Positions 17,776 through 24,818 are shown, counted from the first letter of the stretch. The stretch: DNA of 32,573 bases from Oscillospiraceae bacterium (GCA_015064745.1 SVRR01000011.1:20375-52947); one strand, 5' to 3'. A program made the numbers and translations. Notes: generated from the sequence alone by a model not told the origin.

Positions 17776-18525
17776 TTATTTTCTCTTTGCGTCGTTTTCA
17801 CGCGAGAACGCCTCGATGGCGTCAACGACGGTGCCCTCTTCGTTGGTCAGACCGTGGGGATGGTGATCACAGCCGGGCTTGACCCAAACCTTGATGCGTC
17901 CGCCGTTTTTCTGATAGTAATCCGCTAAAACGGCACCGTTTTCCACGTAGGGAACGGTCATATCGCTGTCACCCGCTACGAGAACGACGGGGATGTCGTT
18001 GCCGAGAAGGATATGCATTTTATCAATGGGGTGATCGCGGTAGGCAAGGATGGTGCTTTTGGTGTAGCCGGTCACGCGGGAGAATTCGGGGTAGATGATG
18101 TCGTTTGCGATGCCCATACCGCAGGGGCAGGAGAGAAGGTTTAAGACGGGAGCGTCGATGTACAGCACGTCGATCAGCTCGGGATGTGCCGCCGCAAGCG
18201 TGGTAGCAATGAGACCGCCGCAGCTCATACCGACGGTGGAGCAACGGGGCTCAAGAGAAAATTCTTCCGAAACGAATTTAACAAAGCGCGCGGTGCATTC
18301 GATCTGATCACGCGTTGCCCAGCGGTTCTTGTTGGTACGGAAGGCAACGTGCCAGCCGCGCGCAAGAAGCTCACATTCGGTGGCAGGGAAGGCGCCTCTG
18401 TACTCGGTCTTGAGTGCCCACTTGCCGTTCGGCGCGCACTTCGGCTTGACGAGAAAGGCGTCATAGCCCTCAAACTGAAAGTCAAGGCATTCGTAGCCGT
18501 TCCATTCGCTCTTAGTGAATTCCAT
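17776..18525 (-). CDS. Alpha/beta hydrolase
   Basis: The 249-residue protein has the nucleophile elbow GMSCGG with S101. An acid loop VAGDSDMTVPY comes later, and GCDHHPHGL near the end supplies the histidine; together they form a catalytic triad. The fold is that of the prolyl-oligopeptidase/esterase group. No signal peptide is present, so it is cytoplasmic. AAAAAGGAGTATCTT precedes the ATG. It is probably a single-gene transcript, since it has its own promoter and ends at a REP-like hairpin. Substrate cannot be read from the sequence. Confidence 0.88.
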   Translation of the reverse strand: MEFTKSEWNGYECLDFQFEGYDAFLVKPKCAPNGKWALKTEYRGAFPATECELLARGWHVAFRTNKNRWATRDQIECTARFVKFVSEEFSLEPRCSTVGMSCGGLIATTLAAAHPELIDVLYIDAPVLNLLSCPCGMGIANDIIYPEFSRVTGYTKSTILAYRDHPIDKMHILLGNDIPVVLVAGDSDMTVPYVENGAVLADYYQKNGGRIKVWVKPGCDHHPHGLTNEEGTVVDAIEAFSRENDAKRK

Positions 18526-18563
18526 AAGATACTCCTTTTTCTGCCTTGGGCGGTATTTTTTTC

Positions 18564-18591
18564 ATTATAGCACGGTTTTTGCTTTTTGCAA
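18564..18591 (-). promoter_or_regulatory. Promoter of the alpha/beta hydrolase
   Basis: On the minus strand TTGCAA (18586-18591) and TATAAT (18564-18569) lie 16 bases apart, 39 bases before the gene. It overlaps the end of the HTH remnant. Confidence 0.65.
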
Positions 18592-18714
18592 GGGAATTTC
18601 TCCGCAATTATTCCTTATTATCGGGGACAACGCCACGATATCGGCAAGCGTGCAGTCAAGCGCCGCACAAAGACGGTCAAGCGTCTTAGTTTCCACGTTA
18701 TCATTTGCTTTTAG
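18565..18714 (-). pseudogene. C-terminal remnant of an XRE-type HTH regulator
   Basis: In the minus frame ending at the TAA at 18565, the translation reads LKANDNVETKTLDRLCAALD followed by CTLADIVALSP. This is a good match to the last helix of Cro/C1-type repressors, where TLDRLCAAL and C-x-(2)-DI are typical. No start codon or N-terminal HTH is present; the frame begins at the junction with the CapA remnant near 18715. It cannot be expressed as a regulator. Confidence 0.65.
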
Positions 18715-18904
18715 ACGGCGCGGTGGCGGCGGCGTCCGAGCCCTTCTTTTCGCCGTTTGAGATGGGTCCCTCGACGTAGGCGACCACGTGGTCGCTGTCC
18801 GAAAGGAAGGTGAGAATTTCGTCAGAGAGAAGGTTTTCGTCGTTGGCTCTGCCCGTAAAATACTTGGAAAAAGCGATGTCGCCCGTAAACGTGAGCTGTG
18901 TCAT
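18701..18904 (-). pseudogene. N-terminal remnant of a CapA-family (PGA_cap) protein
   Basis: The frame starts at 18904 with a good ribosome site (AAAAGGATCACAAT) and reads MTQLTFTGDIAFSKYF, then DSDHVVAYVEGPISNGEKKG. This matches the start of CapA-type metallophosphoesterase-fold proteins (TGDI metal motif and VEGPI motif). Full-length relatives are about 350 residues; here only about 62 family residues remain before sequence from another gene (the HTH remnant) begins, giving a stop at 18701. It starts 23 bases after the AGCS symporter stop, so the intact ancestor was probably co-transcribed with it. Confidence 0.75.
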
Positions 18905-18926
18905 ATTGTGATCCTTTTCGTTGGGA

Positions 18927-20333
18927 TCAGTTCCAATAGTCAAGCTCCGCGGTTATGCCCGCGCTCTCCTTGCAGAAGGTGGGGTCAAGCCCGGCTTTTT
19001 TCTGCTTTCGATAATCGGCAAGAGCGCGGAGGGCGTATCTGCCGAGCAGAATGATCACGGGGATATTGATGACGGTCATAAGTCCCATCAAGAGATCGGC
19101 AAGATTCCAAAGGAAGGAGGCGGAAAGCCCCGCGCCGAGAAAGACGAGAAGAGACGCTACGATATAGTACACGGTATTAAAGGTGCGGCTCGGCACGCGG
19201 CCGAACAAGTGGCTCCAAGCCTGGTTGACGTAAAAGAGATTGCCGACGAGGGTGGTAAAGGCAAAGAGCACCATGGAGACGGTAATAAACACGGGGCCGA
19301 AGCCGCCGAGCGTCTGAGAGAGGGCTGCTTGCACGTAATCCGCGCCCTCAAACGACGGCGACGGCTCAACGCCCGACGTCATACACATAAAGGCGGTGGC
19401 GGAGCAAACGAGCAGGGTGTCGATAAAGACCGAAAGGGTCTGCGTCAGTCCCTGCTTGGCGGGGTGTGAAACGTCGGCAGATGCGGCGGCGTTGGGGGCA
19501 GAGCCCACGCCCGCCTCGTTGGAGAACAGCCCGCGCTTGACACCGTACATCACGCACGAGCCGCCAAAGCCGCCGAAGATGGCGGAGAAGTCAAACGCCT
19601 CGCGGAAGATGCGCGCGAGAATGCCGGGAAGGGCGGTGATATTCATAAGGGAAATGACGAGCGCGACGAGAATATAAAGGAGACCCATGACGGGCACGAG
19701 CACGCCCGTGACCGCAAGAATACGTTTTCCGCCGCCGAACAGACAGACCGCGACGAGAAGAGCAATAATACCGCCGATGACCCAAGGCGTCCACGCTTCG
19801 TTATAAAAGGAATAGCTCTTGAAGGTGGATTGCAGGTTGTAGGAGGCAAGCATATTGAAGCCTATGCCATAGGTGAGAACAAGAATGACCGAAAAGAGGA
19901 TGGCAAGCCATTTGAGCTTAAGCCCCGTCTCGATATAATAAGCGGGACCGCCGTAGCTTCCCTCCTTGCCGCGCTTTTTATAAATCTGTCCGAGCGTGCT
20001 TTCGATAAAGGCGGTGGCACCGCCGATGAGGGCAATGACCCACATCCAAAACACCGAGCCGAAGCCGCCCATGCAAAGGGCGGTCGCGACACCGACGATA
20101 TTGCCGGTACCGACGCGCGAGGCGGTGGAGACCATAAGAGAACGGAAGGAGGATACCCCGTCCTTATCCTTCGGCTTTTCGGTGACGGCGCGGAGCTGAT
20201 CGGGGAGCATGGCGATCTGTGCGCCGCGTGTGCGGACGGTGAAATAAAGTCCCGCCAAAACGAGCACGATAATGAGAAGATAACCGTAAAAGATGTCGTT
20301 TGCGGCGCCGATCGTTTTTTCAAGCCAAGCCAT
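18927..20333 (-). CDS. AGCS-family amino acid (alanine/glycine):cation symporter
   Basis: The 468-residue integral membrane protein has the AGCS family blocks: STASRVGTGNIVGVATAL, GGPAYYIETGLK and GLFSNEAGVGSAPNAAASA. It probably imports alanine or glycine with Na+. About ten to eleven hydrophobic helices are visible. CTGAAAGG lies 11 bases before the ATG. It has its own consensus promoter. The gene downstream on the same strand is only a CapA remnant. Confidence 0.95.
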   Translation of the reverse strand: MAWLEKTIGAANDIFYGYLLIIVLVLAGLYFTVRTRGAQIAMLPDQLRAVTEKPKDKDGVSSFRSLMVSTASRVGTGNIVGVATALCMGGFGSVFWMWVIALIGGATAFIESTLGQIYKKRGKEGSYGGPAYYIETGLKLKWLAILFSVILVLTYGIGFNMLASYNLQSTFKSYSFYNEAWTPWVIGGIIALLVAVCLFGGGKRILAVTGVLVPVMGLLYILVALVISLMNITALPGILARIFREAFDFSAIFGGFGGSCVMYGVKRGLFSNEAGVGSAPNAAASADVSHPAKQGLTQTLSVFIDTLLVCSATAFMCMTSGVEPSPSFEGADYVQAALSQTLGGFGPVFITVSMVLFAFTTLVGNLFYVNQAWSHLFGRVPSRTFNTVYYIVASLLVFLGAGLSASFLWNLADLLMGLMTVINIPVIILLGRYALRALADYRKQKKAGLDPTFCKESAGITAELDYWN

Positions 20334-20367
20334 AAAAATAAACCTTTCAGTGATTTTACTTTTTTAT

Positions 20368-20396
20368 ATTATACTTCAATGCGCGCGCTTTGTCAA
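20368..20396 (-). promoter_or_regulatory. Promoter of the AGCS symporter
   Basis: On the minus strand TTGACA (20391-20396) and TATAAT (20368-20373) are both perfect and separated by 17 bases, 35 bases upstream of the start. Confidence 0.88.
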
Positions 20397-20439
20397 GCAA
20401 GAGAGGAGGAACAAAAACAGTTTATTTACAATTCGCTGC

Positions 20440-20468
20440 TTGACAAACGGGAGGATTTGTGGTATGGT
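20440..20468 (+). promoter_or_regulatory. Promoter of the PlsC-like acyltransferase
   Basis: TTGACA (20440-20445) and TATGGT (20463-20468) lie 17 bases apart, 51 bases before the gene; divergent from the symporter promoter. Confidence 0.7.
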
Positions 20469-20518
20469 ATGTTACAATATATGAGCTTTATATATAAAAG
20501 CAGCAAAAGGAGGACGCC

Positions 20519-21253
20519 ATGGCAAACAGGTTAGTAAAAAAGGGAAAGCCGTATTTCCGTGTTTTGAAGACTATGATGCAGATGCGATACAAGCCGCCGC
20601 GCTTTTTGTTTGTGGGAGAGGTGTTTCCCGACGGCTCTCTTATTTTGAGCAACCACGAGGGCACCGATGCGCCCATGGCGCTTGAAATGTACATGCCTCG
20701 CCGCCTTCGTATGTGGGGCGCGCACGAGATGAACGAGGGTCTCGTCCCCATGTATAAATACCAGTCGAAGATCTATTTCTGCGAGAAGAAGCACTGGAAC
20801 ATCTGGGGCGCGCGTGCCTTTTGCCTGATCGCGAGTCCCTTAACCAATCTTTTTTACAGCGGCTTTGATCTGATCTCCACTTATCACGACCCCCGTATCG
20901 TCAAGACCTTAAAGGAAAGCCTCGCCGCCATCAAGGATGGGGAGAGCATCGTCGTGTTCCCCGAGCATTCGGAAAAGGGGTATCTCGCGGAGCTTGAGGG
21001 CTTCTTTGCGGGCTTTGCCCTCTTTGCCGAGTTTTCCGCAAAGCGAGGCGTGGATATTCCCGTCGTCGTCAGCTATTACCGCAAGGGGGAGAACACCTAT
21101 ATCTTCGACGCTCCCGTGAAATACTCGGTGCTTGTCGAAAAATACGAAACGCGCGACGGTATCGTTAAGGCGTTGCTTGACCGATGTAATTTGCTTGGTA
21201 AGATGGATACGGCGAACCTTACGGAGATCGATTACGGCGAGAATAAAGAATAA
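20519..21253 (+). CDS. PlsC-like lysophospholipid acyltransferase family protein
   Basis: The 244-residue protein has the acyltransferase motif I NHEGTDAP (N45, H46, D50), equal to NHxxxxD, and a motif III-like VVFPEHSEKGY where most family members have FPEGTRS. The enzyme probably transfers an acyl chain to a lysophospholipid or related acceptor at the inner membrane face. The glutamate-to-HSEKG variation suggests a divergent branch. AAAGGAGGACGCC is an excellent ribosome site. It is monocistronic, closed by a strong terminator. Confidence 0.85.
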   Translation: MANRLVKKGKPYFRVLKTMMQMRYKPPRFLFVGEVFPDGSLILSNHEGTDAPMALEMYMPRRLRMWGAHEMNEGLVPMYKYQSKIYFCEKKHWNIWGARAFCLIASPLTNLFYSGFDLISTYHDPRIVKTLKESLAAIKDGESIVVFPEHSEKGYLAELEGFFAGFALFAEFSAKRGVDIPVVVSYYRKGENTYIFDAPVKYSVLVEKYETRDGIVKALLDRCNLLGKMDTANLTEIDYGENKE

Positions 21254-21256
21254 AAG

Positions 21257-21288
21257 AAAACGGCTTTCGCATGCGAAAGCCGTTTTTT
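21257..21288. terminator. Bidirectional terminator after the acyltransferase
   Basis: AAAACGGCTTTCGC pairs with GCGAAAGCCGTTTT around AT, with TTTTTT on the plus strand and an A-run on the other side. It separates the acyltransferase from the convergent phosphatase gene. Confidence 0.88.
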
Positions 21289-21338
21289 GCAAATAAAGGT
21301 TTACTTTACAAGGGTTTTATAAAGGGCTCTTTTCCCGT

Positions 21339-22058
21339 TTAATGCCTCTCATCCGAATCAAAGGTCTCGCAAAACCGCGCCGAGAAGGCGGGCGGCTCAT
21401 CCTTCGCGTAGAGGTGGGAAACATCGCCGAAGGCGGCGGTGCGGAAATAGGCGTAGCCCTCCTCTCTTTCCTCGGTGTAAACGGTCGTTATCGAGGTGGG
21501 GGCGGAGCAGAAGCCGTGCCAAAGCACCATGGGGGAGACGTTTAAAAGGTGCGAAAGCAGCACGCAGGTCAGCCCGAAGTGGCAGAAAAAGACAATCGTG
21601 TCGCGGTTTGGGCGCACGGCGCGGTAGAGGTCGCCCTCTCTTTCGTAGCCGTGGCGGGAAAGAAGCGCGTCAAGCTCTTTGCACACGTGGGCGTACTTTT
21701 CGGGCACGTCCGCTTCTACCATTACGGGGTGGTACATCCATTTTTTGCGGTCGAAGAAGTCGGGGTAAGCGGTTAAGTCGCGAGGGAGCCAGTCCCACGC
21801 GCAGTCTTGATCTTCGTTCGGCTTGTTCACAACGGCGGGAAATTCCCTTAACCAATCGCAAACGACGGCCTCGCGCCCCATACGGTCAAGGGTATAGCGC
21901 GCGGTGTCGCGCGCTCTGCCGAGGGGGGAGCAATAGAAGGCGTCGACCTTTTCTTTTTCCATGCGAAGGGAAAGAAGCGCGGCTTCCCTTTTGCCCTTTT
22001 CGGTGAGAGAATCTATGGAATAATCGGGATCTCCGTGGCGGATGATCAAAAGGCGCAT
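21339..22058 (-). CDS. Histidine phosphatase superfamily protein
   Basis: The 239-residue protein starts MRLLIIRHGDPDY with the catalytic RHG triplet (R7, H8). CSPLGRARDTA at about 43-53 supplies a phosphate-binding arginine, and FFCHFG supplies the second histidine at H160. The family removes phosphate from sugars, nucleotides or proteins; the substrate is not evident. ATAAGGAGAACGCC is the ribosome site. The broken small gene at 22069-22187 lies immediately upstream on the same strand. Confidence 0.9.
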   Translation of the reverse strand: MRLLIIRHGDPDYSIDSLTEKGKREAALLSLRMEKEKVDAFYCSPLGRARDTARYTLDRMGREAVVCDWLREFPAVVNKPNEDQDCAWDWLPRDLTAYPDFFDRKKWMYHPVMVEADVPEKYAHVCKELDALLSRHGYEREGDLYRAVRPNRDTIVFFCHFGLTCVLLSHLLNVSPMVLWHGFCSAPTSITTVYTEEREEGYAYFRTAAFGDVSHLYAKDEPPAFSARFCETFDSDERH

Positions 22059-22068
22059 GGCGTTCTCC

Positions 22069-22187
22069 TTATTTCAAGCCCAAGGCGTTGGCGGTTTTCT
22101 TGTATTTCTCAAAGGCTGTGGCGTAGCGCGCGTGCGCTCCTTCACGGGTGCGGAATAACGTCTCATTTTAAGCTGTAATTCCGGCAT
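22069..22187 (-). pseudogene. Small broken gene with intact ribosome site
   Basis: AAGGAGCAATATC precedes an ATG at 22187, giving MPELQLK. The plausible protein then continues in another frame as TLFRTREGAHARYATAFEKY and KKTANALGLK to a TAA at 22069. The span is 119 bases, so one base is missing (or two are extra) for a 40-codon gene. The unshifted frame gives an Arg/Pro-rich sequence that looks random. I do not know the family. A low-confidence reading. Confidence 0.4.
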
Positions 22188-22226
22188 GATATTGCTCCTT
22201 ATATATTTTATGCATTTTGGGGGCGG

Positions 22227-22796
22227 TTATTGATGCTCTCTCGCTTCGCGGGCGAGGCTTCGCTCGTAAAGACGGCGCAAAGCAGGGGTGTTCGCGCGCA
22301 AAACGGCGGTTGGCATGAGGTTTAGGACGAGGTTGACAAGCGCGACAAAAACACCGATCCCTCGTTTTGGCAGAAGCAAAAGAAGAAAGCCGCCGACAGC
22401 CCCCGCGATATGCCCTGCGACACCGTAGTTCGATTCGAGCAAAAACCGTCCGAGATAGGCAGAGCTTTTTGAATCGCGCAGACGGTCCTTATGAAAGCCG
22501 GTGAAGCACCCAAGCTCGGGAACGAACCGTTTCCATTTTTGAAGTCCGAGGCGGCGGTATAACCGCGCTTCCCGTTCGCCGACCGCAAAGATGCGCCGCA
22601 TCGGCGCAAACCATTTTTGTGGCAGACGGCGGATGAGAAAGGCAAAAACGCCGTCAATGGCGATGACTGTGGCAACCTCGAAAAGCGTTGTAAGCAAAAG
22701 CAAAAGAAAAGCCGCAAGTGTGTAGATTCCTTCGAAAAGGAAGCAACCGAGCGTGATAAGCAACGCCGACAGGGAGATGATGATAATGTATGCCAT
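22227..22796 (-). CDS. CrtO-like membrane acyltransferase family protein
   Basis: The start at 22796 (MAYIIIISLS) follows ACAGGAGGGAAAGC. The 189-residue protein has about four hydrophobic segments. The segment YRRLGLQKWKRFVPELG, then HKDRLRDSKSSAYLGRF, and the C-terminal NLMPTAVLRANTPALRRLYE resemble staphylococcal CrtO (glycosyl-diaponeurosporenoate acyltransferase). No carotenoid genes are nearby, so the acceptor here is probably another lipid. It has its own consensus promoter. Confidence 0.78.
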   Translation of the reverse strand: MAYIIIISLSALLITLGCFLFEGIYTLAAFLLLLLTTLFEVATVIAIDGVFAFLIRRLPQKWFAPMRRIFAVGEREARLYRRLGLQKWKRFVPELGCFTGFHKDRLRDSKSSAYLGRFLLESNYGVAGHIAGAVGGFLLLLLPKRGIGVFVALVNLVLNLMPTAVLRANTPALRRLYERSLAREAREHQ

Positions 22797-22823
22797 GCTT
22801 TCCCTCCTGTTTTTGTTAAAGAG

Positions 22824-22852
22824 AGTATACCATAAAGCGTGAAAAATGTCAA
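22824..22852 (-). promoter_or_regulatory. Promoter of the CrtO-like gene
   Basis: On the minus strand TTGACA (22847-22852) and TATACT (22824-22829) are separated by 17 bases, 28 bases before the start. Confidence 0.85.
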
Positions 22853-22887
22853 GCAAGAGAGGGAGAAAATCAGCATGAAGTCAAATG

Positions 22888-22918
22888 AAAAAGCTCGTTC
22901 CGAAGAACGAGCTTTTTT
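22888..22918. terminator. Strong hairpin with T-run, no obvious gene to terminate
   Basis: AAAAAGCTCGTTC and GAACGAGCTTTTTT pair around CGAA. It could stop transcripts from either side. It lies just left of the hairpin comb, so it may be part of that element or its own transcript end. Confidence 0.7.
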
Positions 22919-22923
22919 GAATA

Positions 22924-23161
22924 GGGAGGCTCTCCTCCCAATCACGCCGTAGGCGTGTATATCATCCGCAACCTGTTGCGGTATATCATCAATGCGGAGC
23001 ATTGCATATCATCAACACAAAGTGTTGTATCTCATCAAGCCACAGAAGGATGCACGCCGTCGCGTGATGATATACAGCCCGAAGGGCTGGTGATATGCAC
23101 CGCGCTTAGCGCGGCGTATGATATACCAAGCCTGCGGCTTGGATAAATCGCGGAGCGATTT
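22924..23161. repeat. Comb of short 3-nt-loop hairpins with mirrored 8-nt spacers
   Basis: At least nine small perfect hairpins follow each other, mostly 6-7 bp stems with 3-nt loops: CACGCC-GTA-GGCGTG (22943-22957), CCGCAAC-CT-GTTGCGG (22966-22981), CAATGC-GGA-GCATTG (22990-23004), CAACAC-AAA-GTGTTG (23013-23027), CACGC-CGTC-GCGTG (23053-23066), CAGCCC-GAA-GGGCTG (23075-23089), CCGCGC-TTA-GCGCGG (23100-23114), CCAAGCC-TGC-GGCTTGG (23126-23142), AAATCGC-GGA-GCGATTT (23145-23161). Spacers are TATATCAT or close variants on the left, and ATGATATA or variants on the right. No gene is present. A 9-base direct repeat AGGGAGGCT flanks it (22923-22931 and 23163-23171). Confidence 0.92.
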
Positions 23162-23171
23162 TAGGGAGGCT

Positions 23172-23396
23172 CGCTACGCGAAGTTGCTCACGCCCTGCGC
23201 CTGGCGAGCAAGCTCCCTGATCTTCGGGCGGAGCAACCGAAATACTTCCTGCAACATAGTCGAAATGCGCGCAAATCGCAGATTTGCTTCATTTCTCCTT
23301 GTTTCAGTTACATCCTCCAAAAAACAATTATCAATTGTTTTTTCTTCGGTGACCCGTGCTTTGCGGCAAAGCCGCAAGCACTGTGGTGAGAATCCT
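23172..23396. other. Gene-poor tail of the hairpin region
   Basis: This stretch continues the hairpin style more loosely: a TCGC-TAC-GCGA hairpin at its start, GCAAATC-GCA-GATTTGC (about 23272-23288), AACAATT-ATC-AATTGTT (about 23325-23341) and GCTTTGCGGC-AAA-GCCGCAAGC (about 23359-23380). A minus-strand frame of about 48 codons (ending RLLRPKIRELARQAQGVSNF) exists but lacks a convincing start and coding features. I see no supported gene. Confidence 0.6.
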
Positions 23397-23465
23397 CTAT
23401 TCCCCAGCCACACGAATGAAAAAAGCCACCCTTTTGGGTGGCTCATTCGTGTGGCTGGGGAATAG
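23397..23465. repeat. Perfect 23-nt inverted repeat around the tRNA-Gln terminator
   Basis: Positions 23397-23419 are the exact reverse complement of 23443-23465. The right arm is the tRNA-Gln 3' end (acceptor strand, discriminator, CCA) plus 9 bases downstream. The left arm is an inverted copy that continues to about 23390 with one inserted base (GAATCCTCTATT against GAATCCCTATT in the tRNA). The tRNA terminator hairpin sits between the arms. Confidence 0.92.
23419..23443 (-). terminator. Terminator of tRNA-Gln
   Basis: On the minus strand AGCCACCC-AAAA-GGGTGGCT is followed by TTTTTC, 9 bases after the CCA end. Confidence 0.88.
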
Positions 23466-23525
23466 GGATTCGAACCCCAACAAACAGAGTCAGAGTCTGT
23501 CGTGCTACCTTTACACAATTCCCCA
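23452..23525 (-). tRNA. tRNA-Gln (anticodon CUG)
   Basis: The minus strand reads acceptor TGGGGAA, D-arm with AAAGGTAGCA, anticodon stem ACAGA/TCTGT around the loop CTCTGAC (anticodon CTG), T-arm with GGTTCGAATCC, acceptor TTCCCCA, discriminator G and an encoded CCA. The 74-nt length and the U1 start are typical for tRNA-Gln. It has its own promoter and terminator and stands alone. Confidence 0.95.
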
Positions 23526-23543
23526 TTGGTTTTAGCGGATATT

Positions 23544-23572
23544 ATTATAGCAAGTCTTTTTCGGTTTGTCAA
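23544..23572 (-). promoter_or_regulatory. Promoter of tRNA-Gln
   Basis: On the minus strand perfect TTGACA (23567-23572) and perfect TATAAT (23544-23549) are separated by 17 bases, 18 bases before the mature tRNA. Confidence 0.92.
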
Positions 23573-23644
23573 GGGCTTTTTCAAAAAATGATGGAAAAAA
23601 TCTGCTTAGTGGCGGAAGAGGGGCAACGTTTGGGGGAAAAAGGG

Positions 23645-23673
23645 TTGACAAGCATTGGCGAGTGTTGTAAAAT
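23645..23673 (+). promoter_or_regulatory. Promoter of the esterase gene
   Basis: TTGACA (23645-23650) and TAAAAT (23668-23673) lie 17 bases apart, 34 bases before the ATG. Confidence 0.75.
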
Positions 23674-23707
23674 CGTCTCATAGATACTGTGTTTTTTGGG
23701 GGTTGTG

Positions 23708-24460
23708 ATGCATTCGATTCTTATCATTGGTCAATCCAATATGGCGGGCAGAGGCTTCCCCGGCGAGGTCGCCCCCATTGACACCACAGACCTTTTTGTC
23801 CTGCGTAACGGCAGATGGTGGAAGATGTATACCCCCGTCAATCCCGACCGCGTGACGGTGGGCGTTAACCTCGTGGAGAGCTTTGCCGCGCGTTACCGCG
23901 ACGATCATGGTGTTGAGGTGGGCGTTATCCCTTGCGCGGACGGCGGTACCTCGCTTGACCAATGGGCTGTGGGCGGTGTGCTTTTCGACCACGCCGTGTA
24001 TATGACCGAGCCGGCACAGCGCACCTCGACCGTCACAGCCATTCTCTGGCATCAGGGAGAATCGGATTGCTACCCCGATGGTTATCCTCTCTACGAGGAA
24101 AAATTCACCCGTATCCTCACCGCCCTGCGGGAAAAGACGGGGCTACACGATGTTCCCGTGCTCGTGGGCGGACTCGGAGATTACCTCGTGAATTACCACC
24201 CCGAAATGGGTGTCTTTGGAAATTACGTATATGTAAATGAAGCTTTGCAAAACGTCGCGAAAAAGCAGCCGAACGTCGGTTTTGTATCGGCGGAGGGCTT
24301 GGGCGCGAATCCCGACAATCTGCACTTTTCGGCAAAGGCGCTCCGCGAATTCGGACTTCGCTATTACGAGGAATTTTTGAAGCTTGAAGACAGAGAAGCG
24401 GTCGCTGTCGAAAAATCCACGGATGCGGCGATGGCGAAAAGCGAAATGGAAAAGCTGTAA
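23708..24460 (+). CDS. Sialate O-acetylesterase-like (SASA/SGNH) hydrolase
   Basis: The ATG at 23708 gives 250 residues; a TTG four codons upstream is less likely. The catalytic serine lies in IIGQSNMAGRG (S10). The oxyanion block IPCADGGTSLDQW follows. WHQGESD is at 114-120, and the late DNLHFSAKALREFG supplies the histidine. This is the layout of carbohydrate acetylesterases that remove acetyl groups from sugars. There is no signal peptide, so it acts inside the cell on imported substrates. The C-terminal about 25 residues are a charged tail. A truncated amidohydrolase gene follows after 57 bases. Confidence 0.88.
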   Translation: MHSILIIGQSNMAGRGFPGEVAPIDTTDLFVLRNGRWWKMYTPVNPDRVTVGVNLVESFAARYRDDHGVEVGVIPCADGGTSLDQWAVGGVLFDHAVYMTEPAQRTSTVTAILWHQGESDCYPDGYPLYEEKFTRILTALREKTGLHDVPVLVGGLGDYLVNYHPEMGVFGNYVYVNEALQNVAKKQPNVGFVSAEGLGANPDNLHFSAKALREFGLRYYEEFLKLEDREAVAVEKSTDAAMAKSEMEKL

Positions 24461-24517
24461 GCTTAGGGCGAATTCTTTTGAATGAAAACGATGCGTTACA
24501 TATTGGAGGGGAAATAA

Positions 24518-24775
24518 ATGCTTTTGATCAAAAACGGTTATATAAAAACCATGGTAGGCGCGGGTTTTGCCGTGGCGGACGGACTTGATTACGAGGAGGG
24601 CTGGCGCGCCATTACGATCAACCCCGCGCGCGGCACGGGTATTGACGACCGCGTGGGCTCGCTCGAAGCAGGTAAGGACGGCGACGCTGTCATTTGGACG
24701 GCGGATCCCTTGACCGCTGTCGGCGCGAAGGCGTATGCTACCGTTATTAACGGAAAAGCGGTTCACAAAATATAA
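24518..24775 (+). pseudogene. Amidohydrolase with a large in-frame internal deletion
   Basis: The frame has a strong ribosome site (TTGGAGGGGAAATAA) and encodes 85 residues. The first about 16 (MLLIKNGYIKTMVGAG) match the N-terminus of imidazolonepropionase-like amidohydrolases (about 380-400 residues). The rest (GLDYEEGWRAITINPA, DDRVGSLEAGKDGDAVIWTA, ATVINGKAVHK) match their C-terminus. The metal-binding barrel, including the HxH motif, is missing. The junction near residue 16 keeps the reading frame. The remaining peptide could be made but cannot be an active hydrolase. The original may have been a deacetylase or peptidase acting with the esterase upstream. Confidence 0.85.
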
Positions 24776-24818
24776 TTTTGCTCTTGCGGGGGTGCATTTA
24801 TGCACCCCGAAATACGTG

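Noticed and set aside
22924-23396. ROOL or GOLLD large RNA
   Set aside because: These are associated with phage and tRNA arrays but have complex pseudoknotted cores; here only simple repeated mini-hairpins are seen.
23174-23584. Minus-strand frame of 136 codons through the tRNA-Gln gene
   Set aside because: It reads through a tRNA, its terminator and several hairpins; no start site supports it.
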